Positions 11,561-21,410 of a stretch of 64,000 bases of DNA are shown here, one piece after another. Numbering within the stretch: position 1 is the stretch's first letter; each line of letters starts with the position of its first letter. A model generated the notes under the pieces. It saw only the letters and a list, made by a program, of their open reading frames with translations. It had not been told where the DNA came from and did not search any database. The position numbers and the translations under genes are program-made. The DNA is from Bryoerythrophyllum caledonicum (lineage: Eukaryota > Streptophyta > Bryopsida > Pottiales > Pottiaceae), in contig OZ020514.1 of the NCBI GenBank assembly GCA_963971425.1, positions 17,953,406 to 18,017,405 on the forward strand, given 5' to 3'.

Positions 11561-12799
11561 GAAAGAAGTGGCGGAGGATGGCCATATGCCAACCAACATA
11601 GATGAAACTCCGTTGACTTGGAGATTCATCCGTAGTCGGTGGATGAAGCAAGATCCGCTTTGGGCGGACTGTTGACGTTGGAGCTTGCTGGAGGCTGCGT
11701 GCGGCAGACCTGCTTGGTGCGACGTGAGGAGTTGACTAGCGCTGCATGGAAGCGGCTGCGAGGGGCAACGTTGGCGTATCGTTTACAACAAGGAGGGCGT
11801 GGGTGATGCAGCGGACTCGTAGGCTTACAACGGGAGGCGCATGTGCAAGTGGAGCCTCCATAGACGACTCCGAATCTTGCCACGTCCAGCAACGTCTGCA
11901 ATGGTGGTGATAGTGGTTTGTGTATTTTGGTTGCAGGTCAAGAGCAGGAGGCTGCTGGAGGTGTAGCTCGCATGGTGATGCGGGCGTCGATATTGCCGAT
12001 CTTACGGGCTTCCATGTGAAGTGCGCACTCGTGTGAAGTATTGGGCGCGACTGTCACCGTGTGTCGACAACTTGTTTTTTTTTGGGCACCTTTTCCCTGC
12101 TCGCCATCGCTTCCTCTTGGTTTATAATCTCCAAGTTCACATCGTCCTTCGTGGCTAGCCTCAGAGCGTATTGTACCTGAGTGCCAGATACAACAGTCTC
12201 CTAGGAGTGCAGTTCAGTCGTCTTAGAATTATACCAGTTGATCAGGTTCGTGCTGGTTTCAAGTTTACACCAATTTGAATAGGTTGCGCACATGTAATTG
12301 GTGTTCGATCAGACTGCGGGAACTAGGACTGGAGAGGTTGTTGGAATGTGAGCTTGGGAGTTGACGACGTTGAAGTTGACGTTATTAGTGCTAGAGGCGG
12401 AGTGGCCTCGGGTGATTGACGTCGAGACAGGAAGTGAGAGCCTGCTAGGAGAGGCATTGATTTTAGGAGTGAGGTTTGGCGTAGGGTGCGGACGCAGGGT
12501 TGTGTGTGGAAGCGGGGTTGCGGTGTATGCAGACAGGGCGGCGTTGATAGGAGTATGCAATAACCTGCTCTTGTCAGTGCTCGAGGACGCCGTGATTTGT
12601 TGCAAGTTTTCTAGCAAACTTCGTAGCTGCAGCGAGCGAGCAAGAGAGGTAGGCAGGCAGGTGCATTCACAGGTGCAACGACAGTCGAGGTAGAATGCAG
12701 AAGAGTGTTGTGTGCTTATTCGGAGGATTGTTGGTACGGTGCTCATTTGTCCACACAGACACGAGGTGCGAGGTGTGCACAGACACGCATCTCATTTTC

Positions 12800-13770
12800 G
12801 GCCTGTCGATACCCTACTCGGTCTTATTTATAACCTGCCCGACTATACCCTACCCGGCTGCTCCTATTGCTACCCTGCTGCCACTGATACTCGACCGTGG
12901 TAAAGACACCCGGTAGGTGTTGGTACCCGGCAGTTGAGACCCTACTCGGCTAGGGTATGATATATGGCTCTGATATCCGTTTGGTCCCTGATACCAAGAT
13001 ACTGTGTCGATACCCGGATTCTCGACTGATACCCGAATTCTCTTCTGATACCCGGATATTCTTCTGATACCGGGATACTCTTCTGATACCCGGATACTCT
13101 TCTGATGCCCGGATACTCATCTGATACCCGTTTCACCTGCTGATATCCGGTATAGGGTTGGTAAACGGCTGTGGGGTTGATGACCTGTAGTCGGGTTGAG
13201 ATCCTGCAGTCAGGTTGATGACCGGCTGTGGGGGATTGATAACCAACAGAGGTGTTGTTACCCAACATTAGTTTTGATACCCTGTCCGCGTGATATCTGA
13301 TCCGTTTCAGACCCTGTTTGCTGATACCCGGTACCTTGTGGCTGATACCCTCGAGCTGATTAATACCCTCACGTTCATTTGAAGCTCGGTTTGGGTTGAT
13401 CAATGGGTAGGGCTGCTACCTGATACCCTGATCTTAGTTGATATCCGGTGTTGTAGCTGATATCCGGTTCTAGCTAATACCCGGATTGGATATCTATACC
13501 CGCCTGTGCTGCTACCCGGTTGTAAGACTAGTACCCTGGTCGCTTGGTTTATACCTAGCCCCTTGGTTGTTGATCGGCTGTCAGGTTGATGACCTGTAGT
13601 TGGGTTGATAACCGGCAGTCAGGTTGATGACCGGCTGTGGGGGTTGGTAACCGAGCATGGGACTGATGACCGGTAGTAAGAAACACCCGCCTGGTTGCAG
13701 ACACACGGGTTTACGGTATATGCTCAGATTTGCGCACGATACCCGCACTGGGACCGTACGTGTGGTTGCC
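12800..13770. repeat. Degenerate minisatellite of the TGATACCCGG type
   Basis: A tandem array with a unit of about 21 bp (CTGATACCCGGATACTCTTCT), best preserved at 13,005-13,140. It decays on both sides into TGATATCCGG, TGATACCCTG and TTGATGACCGGCTGTGGG variants. Because the unit is a multiple of three it creates long spurious ORFs on the minus strand. It ends about 180 bp before the Gag start of the methyltransferase-bearing gypsy element, so it may be that element's leader or part of its 5' LTR; no matching array exists at the 3' end. Confidence 0.8.
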
Positions 13771-13951
13771 ATACTCGTATGAGGTCAGGAAGGGCTTGCA
13801 TGTGAGGTAATGTGAGAATCAAGGTTTATTATGAGGGGTGATTGCATACACAGCGCCTGATAGGGGGCAAAGTGGACGCTTGAAAGCTTGCGGGGACTCT
13901 ATTAATATGGTTTGAGAATTTTAAGGATATTTTAGACTTGAGTTATGGACC

Positions 13952-14593
13952 ATGGAGGGAAGAGGTAAGTCTAAGAAACCCGAGAGGACTAGTGGGCCGA
14001 AGGTGGAAATTGATGGCGAGGTGTTGGACACCTTGATCGATTGTTTGCAGAGCCTACGAGTGAAAGGTTCCCCAACCACAACAAGTGGTAGCCACGGAGA
14101 CTTTGAGCTTTCATCCATAGCCAAATCTTGCACGGGGCCTCAGAGTTTGCGTAAACTAGGCACGAAGGTGTTGAGTGCGAAATCAATGAAGTATTGGACT
14201 TCACTAGGTGGGGTGCAGAAGATTGGCTCACTTCGGGTGAAGGACGGAATTCTAGCACCTTTGTGCTGTGCACGTGGGAAAGTGAGGGTCAAAGACTTGG
14301 TGATTGGAGGTAAGGCAGTAATTCTTCGAAATTCTGGGTCAAGGTATGGTGTAGAAGTAGAGGATTTCTCTACCGGCATACAGTTACCCACCTTCTCCTT
14401 CATTTTCACCGAGTTCGAGAGTGAAGGGTTCTTATTCCACACTACGTGGCAGTCAGAGGTCAATACGTGGCAAGAGCGTGCCTCGAGTGTGTGGGATATT
14501 CTTACCTTAGAGTTACTGGACTGGGAAGTGACACCTACGATTTATGCTCCAGAGATGAGAGGAACTCATGAGGCCTGGCAATTGTTCGAGTAG
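13952..14593 (+). pseudogene. Gag N-terminal region of the methyltransferase-bearing gypsy element
   Basis: 213 codons starting at ATG 13,952 (MEGRGKSKK). No recognised domain, consistent with a divergent Gag N-terminus. It runs toward a tryptophan-rich segment (EVNTWQERASSVWDIL). Near 14,580 the coding sense moves to another frame (VEHPSSNLDNWKGP), so the apparent stop at 14,591 follows a one-base indel and is probably not an original stop. It is joined to the rest of the element by position and similar codon use. Confidence 0.55.
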
Positions 14594-15063
14594 AGCACCC
14601 AAGTAGCAATCTGGATAACTGGAAGGGTCCCGGTTTTACACGTAGAAACACCCCCTTCTCAGTGGATGCTAGTGAGAGAGTGTTGATAGAAAATTGGAGC
14701 CAACCAGAAGAGGCAGAGGAGAGTGTTTTGCCACTGGTGGAAGAAGAGGAATTTTTAGAAAGCCCGCAAGTGAGTGTTCTGGTCCCAGTTTTACCCACAA
14801 AGTCTTACCAATCATACTTTGATTGGCAGGAGATGGCTTCACCATATAGAGGTGGAGAACGAGGGGTACGGAGATTTTTGGGTGCCAGAGGCACCATCGA
14901 AGTCGATGACTTCAAGAGGGAGTTCACCATGTGGTGTGAACTTCAGAAGTCCCGTAATCCCAACTTCAATCCGTACATGGTGTAGAGAGCGTTATTTGGG
15001 TGTCTAGAGGGAGCTCCACTAGCGGACTACGGAGAAATCGAGGCGGCTCATTTCATCGAAATT
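14584..15063 (+). pseudogene. Gag middle region, in frame with the downstream polyprotein
   Basis: Begins after the indel near 14,580 and runs in the same frame as the long downstream ORF. It includes a Glu-rich stretch (14,700-14,770) and TRD-like basic/acidic segments. A single TAG at 14,983 interrupts it. The frame continues past that stop through LFGCLEGAPLADYGEIEAAH and into the long ORF at 15,064. This is the usual place of a Gag matrix-like region; no specific motif is recognised. Confidence 0.55.
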
Positions 15064-17226
15064 ATGGCCTGGAGGGACTTCTACGCACCGAGCTACGTGG
15101 ACGTGTTTGGTGGAGCACCGAGGGTGACACCCCCACTCTTGTCCAAGGGGAAGATGGAGGAAAGCACGAGCGGAACAAAGGATGTGGAGCAGCCAGAGGT
15201 ACTGGTAAATCATCCACCTCCATTTAATCCCACCGTGGGATTCTTCGTGCAACTTCATAGAGACTACCAAGGACACAGGGTGGATAAGATGAAGGCCCTA
15301 CGTTCCTTCACACATGGAGATGACGAGTCTCAGAGAGAGGCTCATGCGAGATTAAGGAGACTAATCTCAGCCACTCATGGAGTTACAGAACAACAGGCAG
15401 TGCAACATTGGTACAGTATCCTGAACAAGGAGTTGAAAACCTTGGTTCGCAATGAGGCGTTGCAATTGGAAGTACCCACGACACTACAGTTTGTTTTTGA
15501 GACTTCGGAGCGGATTGAGATAAACTTGTTGGAAGAGAAGGCAGCCATGGGATTTTTCAAATGTGAAGAGAAGGTCCTAGAGAAGGTTAAGGTGGCCAAG
15601 GTGGCTATCCCTTCATTTACTGCAGACTCTGGTGCCTTGTGCTTCAAATGTGGGAAGCCTGGACATCAGAGGAAGGATTGCAAGGAAGGTAAGACTTCCA
15701 CACCTCAGACTGGAGGTTTTTGCTTAGGTTGTGGTGCCAAGGGGCATGCAGAGGCGAGCTGCTGGAAGCTTCATCCAGAGTTGAAGCCCACGGGGAGCAA
15801 GGGAGCTAAAGGAGGCAAGGAGAAGGAGTCCAAGACCGTTGGAGGGGAGAAGAAGAGTTGGAAGGCCAAATTTGCGGAGTTGGGAGCCAAAATGGAAGCT
15901 ATGAGTGCCAATACTAATGTGGTAGGTGGCAATCCTCAGGTTACTCCCAGTTTTCATGCAGGGGGCGGATTTAGCTCCGTGGATGATGAGTTTGGAGACT
16001 TCATGTTGAGCGGCATGGCACTTGCCATTAGAGATGGCACACATGAGGCCTATGCTCTCACACGGAGCCATATTCCAATTTCTAAGGATATTCCACGTAG
16101 AGCTACTCCAACTTTAGATCCTCACCATGGAAAGGACAACCAACAAGCCAGGTTGCCACAATCCTTCACGTTAGAAGAGATGGTGCCTACGTCGTCCATG
16201 GTGCTTCCACCACGACCAGTGGCGACATCCACACGAGCCTCACCACGAGCTGGAGGACTCACAGGAGGTTTGGGAGCACTTATGGAGGCAACTACTTCCG
16301 TGTGGAAAGCCTCGTTATTTTCTGCTAAGATGTTGTCACAAGATGGCTTCAGTGTGGGAGAAGTTTTCAAGAATGTAGCCTCAATGTGTGAGTTGGACAA
16401 CTCCACGGGGGTTAATGTCTTGAAGACGGAGATAATCAATGCAGAGGAGAGCCAGAGTGACAACGTAGAGGGGCTGCTTTCAGCAGCCATGCGTGTGAAG
16501 ACAATGGCCGCTAGACCTGCAATTGAGAGATCATCTATTACCCCTGGTGTGGTAGTGGTTGATAATTCCCAAGGTATTTTCCAACTCGTTGGACCTAAGG
16601 GGAAGATATTTGTACCTCGACGTGTGCTTCTGGATTCGGGAGCTCAACCTTTGATGCTGGGAGCGTCTGCTATGGAAGGGTTGGGATTAACTGGGGATAC
16701 TTTGGAGAAGTGTCCCTGGACCATTAGCACATCCATGGGGGGTACAAAGCACGCTACAGGGATCACAAGGGCTGAGTTGGTGTTACAACTCAACCAAAGT
16801 GATGTAGCAGATGCCAGTTCTATGAAGGTGAAGGCGATCGTTACGGAGGCCAAGTCGTATGTTGTCTTGGTGGGCTCAGCGGTACTATACCCTATGGGAT
16901 TCACCTTGGATTTCTGGGAGGAGTTAGCAAGCTATAGACGAGAATGGCAAGCAGGAGATGGGCGGAAGGCTCAGCTGCCAGCTCGATTTGTTCGAGTTCT
17001 TACTAATAACTTTGCTGACGTGTTTGCCCTCTCTGGATTTGATGACCACACTTCAGAGAAAGTGGGTGTCTACACAGGCAATACGAGTGGCGGAGTGGAA
17101 GAAGGTCACCAACTTGGGATTGAAGCGGCGTGGAGTACCACAACCCAGTTGAGGGAGGCCGTGGAGTTAGCAGTGGAAGAAGCATGGCAACACTCTATGC
17201 TACCACAGATGCAACAGGAGCCTTGA
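15064..17226 (+). CDS. Gag capsid / CCHC nucleocapsid / aspartic protease
   Basis: 720 open codons. Residues about 60-175 form a helical Gag capsid-like block (WYSILNKELKTLV). Two CCHC zinc knuckles follow: CFKCGKPGHQRKDC at about 193-206 and CLGCGAKGHAEASC at about 220-233, the RNA-binding part of nucleocapsid. After a long low-complexity linker comes the retroviral-type aspartic protease with VLLDSGAQPLMLG, catalytic Asp at about 524. The first Met is not a real start, because the frame is open upstream to the stop at 14,983. It ends in a single TGA (17,224) and the next ORF lies in the same frame 12 bases on, so protease and methyltransferase were probably contiguous. Confidence 0.85.
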   Translation: MAWRDFYAPSYVDVFGGAPRVTPPLLSKGKMEESTSGTKDVEQPEVLVNHPPPFNPTVGFFVQLHRDYQGHRVDKMKALRSFTHGDDESQREAHARLRRLISATHGVTEQQAVQHWYSILNKELKTLVRNEALQLEVPTTLQFVFETSERIEINLLEEKAAMGFFKCEEKVLEKVKVAKVAIPSFTADSGALCFKCGKPGHQRKDCKEGKTSTPQTGGFCLGCGAKGHAEASCWKLHPELKPTGSKGAKGGKEKESKTVGGEKKSWKAKFAELGAKMEAMSANTNVVGGNPQVTPSFHAGGGFSSVDDEFGDFMLSGMALAIRDGTHEAYALTRSHIPISKDIPRRATPTLDPHHGKDNQQARLPQSFTLEEMVPTSSMVLPPRPVATSTRASPRAGGLTGGLGALMEATTSVWKASLFSAKMLSQDGFSVGEVFKNVASMCELDNSTGVNVLKTEIINAEESQSDNVEGLLSAAMRVKTMAARPAIERSSITPGVVVVDNSQGIFQLVGPKGKIFVPRRVLLDSGAQPLMLGASAMEGLGLTGDTLEKCPWTISTSMGGTKHATGITRAELVLQLNQSDVADASSMKVKAIVTEAKSYVVLVGSAVLYPMGFTLDFWEELASYRREWQAGDGRKAQLPARFVRVLTNNFADVFALSGFDDHTSEKVGVYTGNTSGGVEEGHQLGIEAAWSTTTQLREAVELAVEEAWQHSMLPQMQQEP

Positions 17227-17238
17227 GTTGACCAAGAC

Positions 17239-18282
17239 ATGGGGCCTCCATTAGACACTGCTACCATCCATTGGAAGGCACCAATGGATGGCATCGTATT
17301 GTTGGAGCTCTTTAGAGGAATTGGCATAGGATTGGCAGCTATTTTACAAGCTGGGATCAAAGTTAAGCGTTACATTTACATGGATGTGGATGAAGCAGCA
17401 AAGCATGTGGCCAAGCGTCACACACGGCGACTAAGGACTCAATTTCCAGAGTTGTTGGCCACTAGTGCCATCAAAACCTCCTTCTCTACACTTATGGATG
17501 ATATTTCCTTGTTGTTAGACGATGACATTCACTATGTGGGTCATGTGGACCTTGTCATTGCAGGATGGCCTTGCCAAGGCATGTCTATGGCAGGCAATCA
17601 GAATGGGTTAAAGGATTCCGGTTCTTCCAGGTTTTTGGACATGATTCGAGTGCTTCGGTTGCTTCAGACTTCTCAGAGGCAACCGCCTGGTTACATTGTA
17701 GAAAACGTGCCCGTGGTGAGCAGTTCGAGGTTCAGGACACTCGAGAGTATGCATAGGATCCATCAGACTCTGGGTTTGCCAATGTTAATTGATGCGGCTG
17801 CAGTAGAATCCAGGGCACATAGACCTCGCTTGTGGTGGACAAACCTGGCACCAACAGAGTTGCTACAGTCCGCGGTAGGTCGCATTAAACGCCCAGATGT
17901 GTATGTGAGTGATATTTTGGATCCTCATAGGACACCACGACGCGTGTATTACGATGACCAAGCACCATTAGCGGTGGTTAACCGCAAGGGGGAACCACGT
18001 AGGGCCTTGCCCACGTTGGTTAGTTTTGCACGGTCTTATGCTTTCAAGGATAATGGCCCTGGACTTGTTTGGGATTCATTGTCTCAGGAGATGGTAGAGC
18101 CCAATGCAGATGAGAGAGAGAGAGCCATGGGCTTTCCCACTGGCACCATCGATGTGCCTGGGATTTCAGAACCACTGAGACGGTTTCTACTTGGTCAGGC
18201 AATGGATTTAAATTGCCTGACTTGGATTGTTTCATTAGTGGTTGCTGAACAGAAGCGTTTAGCTTCTAGTTTGACTAGTTAG
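17239..18282 (+). CDS. C5-cytosine DNA methyltransferase domain carried by the gypsy element
   Basis: 347 uninterrupted codons with the full set of C5-MTase motifs. Motif I is ELFRGIGIGLAAI (residues 23-35; AdoMet binding), followed by YIYMDVDE (45-52). Motif IV is GWPCQGMSMAG with catalytic Cys112, and motif VI is YIVENVP with Glu155. Motif VIII is SRAHRPRLWW (191-200). A target-recognition region spans about 200-290, and motifs IX/X are RERAMGFP (293-300) and RRFLLGQAMD (314-323). The layout from motif I (GLAAILQAG, KRYIYMDVDE) and motif X recalls DNMT3/DRM-type enzymes. The catalytic triplet is PCQ, as in DNMT1 and bacterial enzymes, rather than PCN. The reaction would be transfer of methyl from AdoMet to cytosine C5. 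It lies between protease and RT in the same frame as both. Its lack of stops contrasts with the decayed neighbours. It could also be a recently captured, still selected module; family placement needs a tree. Confidence 0.9.
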   Translation: MGPPLDTATIHWKAPMDGIVLLELFRGIGIGLAAILQAGIKVKRYIYMDVDEAAKHVAKRHTRRLRTQFPELLATSAIKTSFSTLMDDISLLLDDDIHYVGHVDLVIAGWPCQGMSMAGNQNGLKDSGSSRFLDMIRVLRLLQTSQRQPPGYIVENVPVVSSSRFRTLESMHRIHQTLGLPMLIDAAAVESRAHRPRLWWTNLAPTELLQSAVGRIKRPDVYVSDILDPHRTPRRVYYDDQAPLAVVNRKGEPRRALPTLVSFARSYAFKDNGPGLVWDSLSQEMVEPNADERERAMGFPTGTIDVPGISEPLRRFLLGQAMDLNCLTWIVSLVVAEQKRLASSLTS

Positions 18283-18636
18283 ATGGGTTATTATGAGTTG
18301 CGGTCGGCAGGAGAACCACTTGCCTCTGTCAGGGTGACAAGCAAGGTGGTTGGGGGCGAGAGGGCCTTTGCAACTCATCCATGGAACATCAGGGATACCG
18401 CAAACATTTTTGCGACCACCAAGGCAACAGATCTTCACTATGGAGGGGAGAACTACAGTGAAGGGAGCAGATTGGCTCACCAGAGGATGGATTTGGAGGA
18501 TGTTGTGGAAAAGATCTTCTTGGAAGAACACACAGTTCTTCACATGGAAGAAATTGACAAACTTGGTCAGTTGGAAGGACTTGGGAGCGTTATTGAGGAG
18601 GAAGGAAGAGAGTCTCCTTCACAGGGGATTCAATAG
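18283..18636 (+). pseudogene. Linker between methyltransferase and reverse transcriptase
   Basis: 117 codons in the frame of the upstream methyltransferase and the downstream RT, bounded by single TAG codons at 18,280 and 18,634. Acidic and hydrophilic (ending EEEGRESPSQGIQ). No motif is recognised; it is probably a spacer or the processed N-terminus of RT. Confidence 0.5.
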
Positions 18637-18645
18637 CAACCAAGG

Positions 18646-19707
18646 GTGGAAAACCCTGCTCCAAAGGAACCGAAGGAGGTGGTGACTAAGGACACTTGGA
18701 AACCAAGAGTAGGCTTGGCGGATGGAGCAGTGGATGTGGAGGAACATGAGTTCCTGAAGGAGTATCTAGATTGTTTTGCTTTCAGTTTATATGATTTGGG
18801 AGTGTTGAAGGGGCAAAAAGTGCGTATTAACTTAACCGACGAAGCACCAATTTATCGAAAGCCATACAAGTGTAGCGACATGGAGCGAATGATGATTCGT
18901 GCTCGCACAGAAGAATTGATGGCTGCAGGGTTGGTGGAGTTGGCTCCCCCAGAGTGTGAGTATGCATCAACAACGGTTATGCCATCGAAGAAGGACATAT
19001 ATGGTAATTGGACTGAGAAACTGATGTATGGTGACTATAGGAGAATTAATAAATTCACTAAGTCAGACCGCTATGCCATGCCAACTCCGGAGGAGAACTT
19101 TGAGGCCATTGGCCATGCCAAGGTATTTAGTACGTTGGATTTACGCTCTGGATACCACCAGATTGGATTGAGAGAGAAAGACAAGGAGAAAACCGCGTTC
19201 TGAGGCATTGACAAAGATGGGAAGGACCGGTTGTTTCAATGGAAGTTTCTACCGTTTGGATTGAAGAATGCTCCAGCAAAATTTCAAAGGGTTATAGACA
19301 GAGTATTCTCGGGGTTGGATTTTGTGAGATGCTATATCGATGACATCATTGTCTTTAGCAGGAATCGAAAGCAACATAGACTACACTTAATGGAGGTTTT
19401 TGCTAGATTGAGGCTTCATGGATTAAAGATGCACCCTGGTAAGTGCAAATTCTACTTTGATCGCATTGAGTATATAGGCCACATGATTTATCCAAGTGGA
19501 TTAGGTGTGGTAGCCAGCAAAGTGGAAGTAGTAATGTCTATTCCTAGACCACGAGATGTTAGTAGGCTGAAAGCATTTCTGGGATTGTGTAACTATTATA
19601 GAAAGTTTGTCAAAACTTTCAGTGCTATTGCCAAGCCATTAACCATGTTGACAAGGAATGATCAACCTTGGATCTGGAGAGATGAGCAAGAGGCGGCCTT
19701 TCAATAA
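18646..19707 (+). pseudogene. Ty3/gypsy reverse transcriptase
   Basis: The fingers/palm start with IYRKPYKCSDMERMMIR and continue through DYRRINKFTKSDRYAMPTPE to FSTLDLRSGYHQI, with the first catalytic Asp (about 19,139). A TGA at 19,201 follows KTAF, where gypsy RTs usually have Arg. The frame then continues unchanged through FQWKFLPFGLKNAPAKFQ to CYIDDIIVFS at about 19,330, with both catalytic Asp present, and on to KAFLGLCNYYRKF. A TAA at 19,705 separates it from RNase H, again without a frame change. All core motifs are readable, so only the stops inactivate it. Confidence 0.9.
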
Positions 19708-20949
19708 TTGAAAGACCGTTTGGCATCAGCACCAATACTTCGGAGGCCTATAGTAGGAAGGACGTACCAGCTACACACAGATTGGAGCTCGTTGGGGATT
19801 GGTGCAGTATTGACGCAAATGGATGATGATGGCAAGGAATTTGTGATTGTGTATGCCAACCGGTCCAACAACAATGTTAAGGCTCAGTATAGTTCGTACG
19901 AGGAGGAATGTTTGGCTGCAATATGGGCAATTGCTCATTTTCGATGTTATCTTTATGGTAATCAATTTCTGTTAGTTACAGATCATCGGCCTTTGAAATG
20001 GTTGATGGAATCTTATAAATTGACAGGAAAATTAGCACGGTGGGCCTTGATGATGATGGAGTATGACTTCAAGGTGGTTCACAGGGCAGGTTTGGTCAAT
20101 ATGGATGCTGATGGCCTTAGCCGCAATCCAATTCCAAACCAAGAGGATGATACAGGTGCTAGGTGGCATACTGAGGGTGAAACTGACCCTTTGCCAGGTT
20201 GGCATTGTTCGGGCTTTCTGGGGATATTGGCAATGTATGGAGACACCACCGGGGAAGCTACTGTGGCCACAATAGATGAGGATGGAGATGAAGAGTCTGG
20301 GGGCGCCAGAGATATCCACGAAGACACGAATGTGATGCAGTTCTTGAAGGATGGAGAAGCAGTGGCTTCATGGTCTCATAAAGAGAGAGATAGGGTTCTA
20401 CAACAAGCTAAGAGGTTTGTGTGGGAGAAGACTCACCTTGTGAGAGTGTGGCCAGATGGTACTAAGAAGGTGGTACCAACTCCTACAGAAAGAGTGAAAC
20501 TGATTAAAGATACATATGAGGACCTTGGACACTTTGGAGTGCGGAGGACTTATAGTCTACTTCAGATTCACTATTGGTGGCGTAGAATGCAATCCGAAGT
20601 GCAAGCTTTAGTGGCCCGGTGTATGGTCTATGACCGGGTACGAGCGTCTTTTAACGCTCCAATGCCTCAGTCACAATCTTTGCCAATTATGGGCTTAGGA
20701 TATAGATGGAGCTTGGATTTTGCAGGTCCATTGTCAGTGACACCTCGACACAATAAGTATGTGTTGGTAATCATCGAGCATTTCTCAAAATGGATAGAGT
20801 TAGTGGCATTACCTGATAAGTTCAATGAGGGAGCCGCTTATTCATTTCTTGACCGTGTTCTGAGTCGTTTTGGAGCTCCAGCAGAGGTACTCATAGACCA
20901 AGGTAGAGAGTTTTGGGTGAGTTTCAAACGTTGTGTGAGCAAGCGATGA
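19708..20949 (+). pseudogene. RNase H and integrase N-terminal/core domains
   Basis: RNase H: the acidic set appears in order as HTDWSSLGIGAVL, SSYEEECLAAIWAIAHF, LLVTDHRPLKWLM and NMDADGLSRNP. Integrase: the HHCC finger is HFGVRRTYSLLQIHYWW...ARCMVYDR, where the last Cys is Tyr, a probable G-to-A change. The core begins WSLDFAGPL (first Asp) and reaches VLIDQGREF (second Asp). Near 20,910 a small indel throws the frame out, so this ORF ends early at 20,947. The integrase continues in another frame. Confidence 0.85.
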
Positions 20950-21410
20950 TTGATCATCGCACTACTTCGAGGAATCACTCCGAAGCAGATGGATTGGCGG
21001 TGCGCATGGTGCAAACTGTTAAGAGGGGGCTCCGGAAGTTTAGCTTGAAGTAAGGACACCACCAAGATTGGGATTTGCACCTACCATGGACAGCAATGGG
21101 CTATCGGTTCAGCAAACACGCATCCTTAGCGTCTTTTTCACCTTACTATCTATTGTTTGGAAGGCACCCGGTTTTACCGAAGGCCATTCAAGCAGATGCT
21201 GACACCGTGTTGGCTAACATGGACAATCCAGACATGTGGGCTCAAGTATGTGAGCAACGTGTAGATTTGTTCAAAAGGGTGATGTCTATGGCATTGGAGA
21301 ACCTCTCCATTGCTCAACATCGGGATACATTGCGCTATGCTACAATACGGGGAGGCGGTTATCGACCGCAGGTGCGGCGTTTCATGCCTGGAGACTATGT
21401 GTATTTGTAG
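20912..21410 (+). pseudogene. Integrase core, C-terminal part
   Basis: After the indel near 20,910 the coding frame resumes as LGEFQTLCEQAMIDHRTTS, then NHSEADGLAVRMVQTVKRGLR. In relatives the catalytic Glu lies in ADGLAE. Here the residue is Val (GTG), while the related copy at 33.2-33.5 kb keeps ADNLAE, so this integrase probably lost its catalytic Glu. A TAA lies at 21,051. The frame then continues through the usual GYRFSKHASLASFSPYYLLFGRHPVLP segment and FMPGDYVYL to the TAG at 21,408. Confidence 0.8.

Noticed and set aside
12309-12746. Overlapping ORFs of 145 codons (-) and 110 codons (+)
   Set aside because: No motif on either strand and they oppose each other. The higher GC content makes long chance ORFs likely.
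12942-13403. 153-codon minus-strand ORF with a repeated GYQ/EYPGIRR pattern
   Set aside because: Produced by the 21-bp minisatellite, whose unit is a multiple of three; not evidence of a gene.
12800-13770. CRISPR-like array
   Set aside because: Units are contiguous and variable with no constant repeat/spacer alternation, and the context is eukaryotic.
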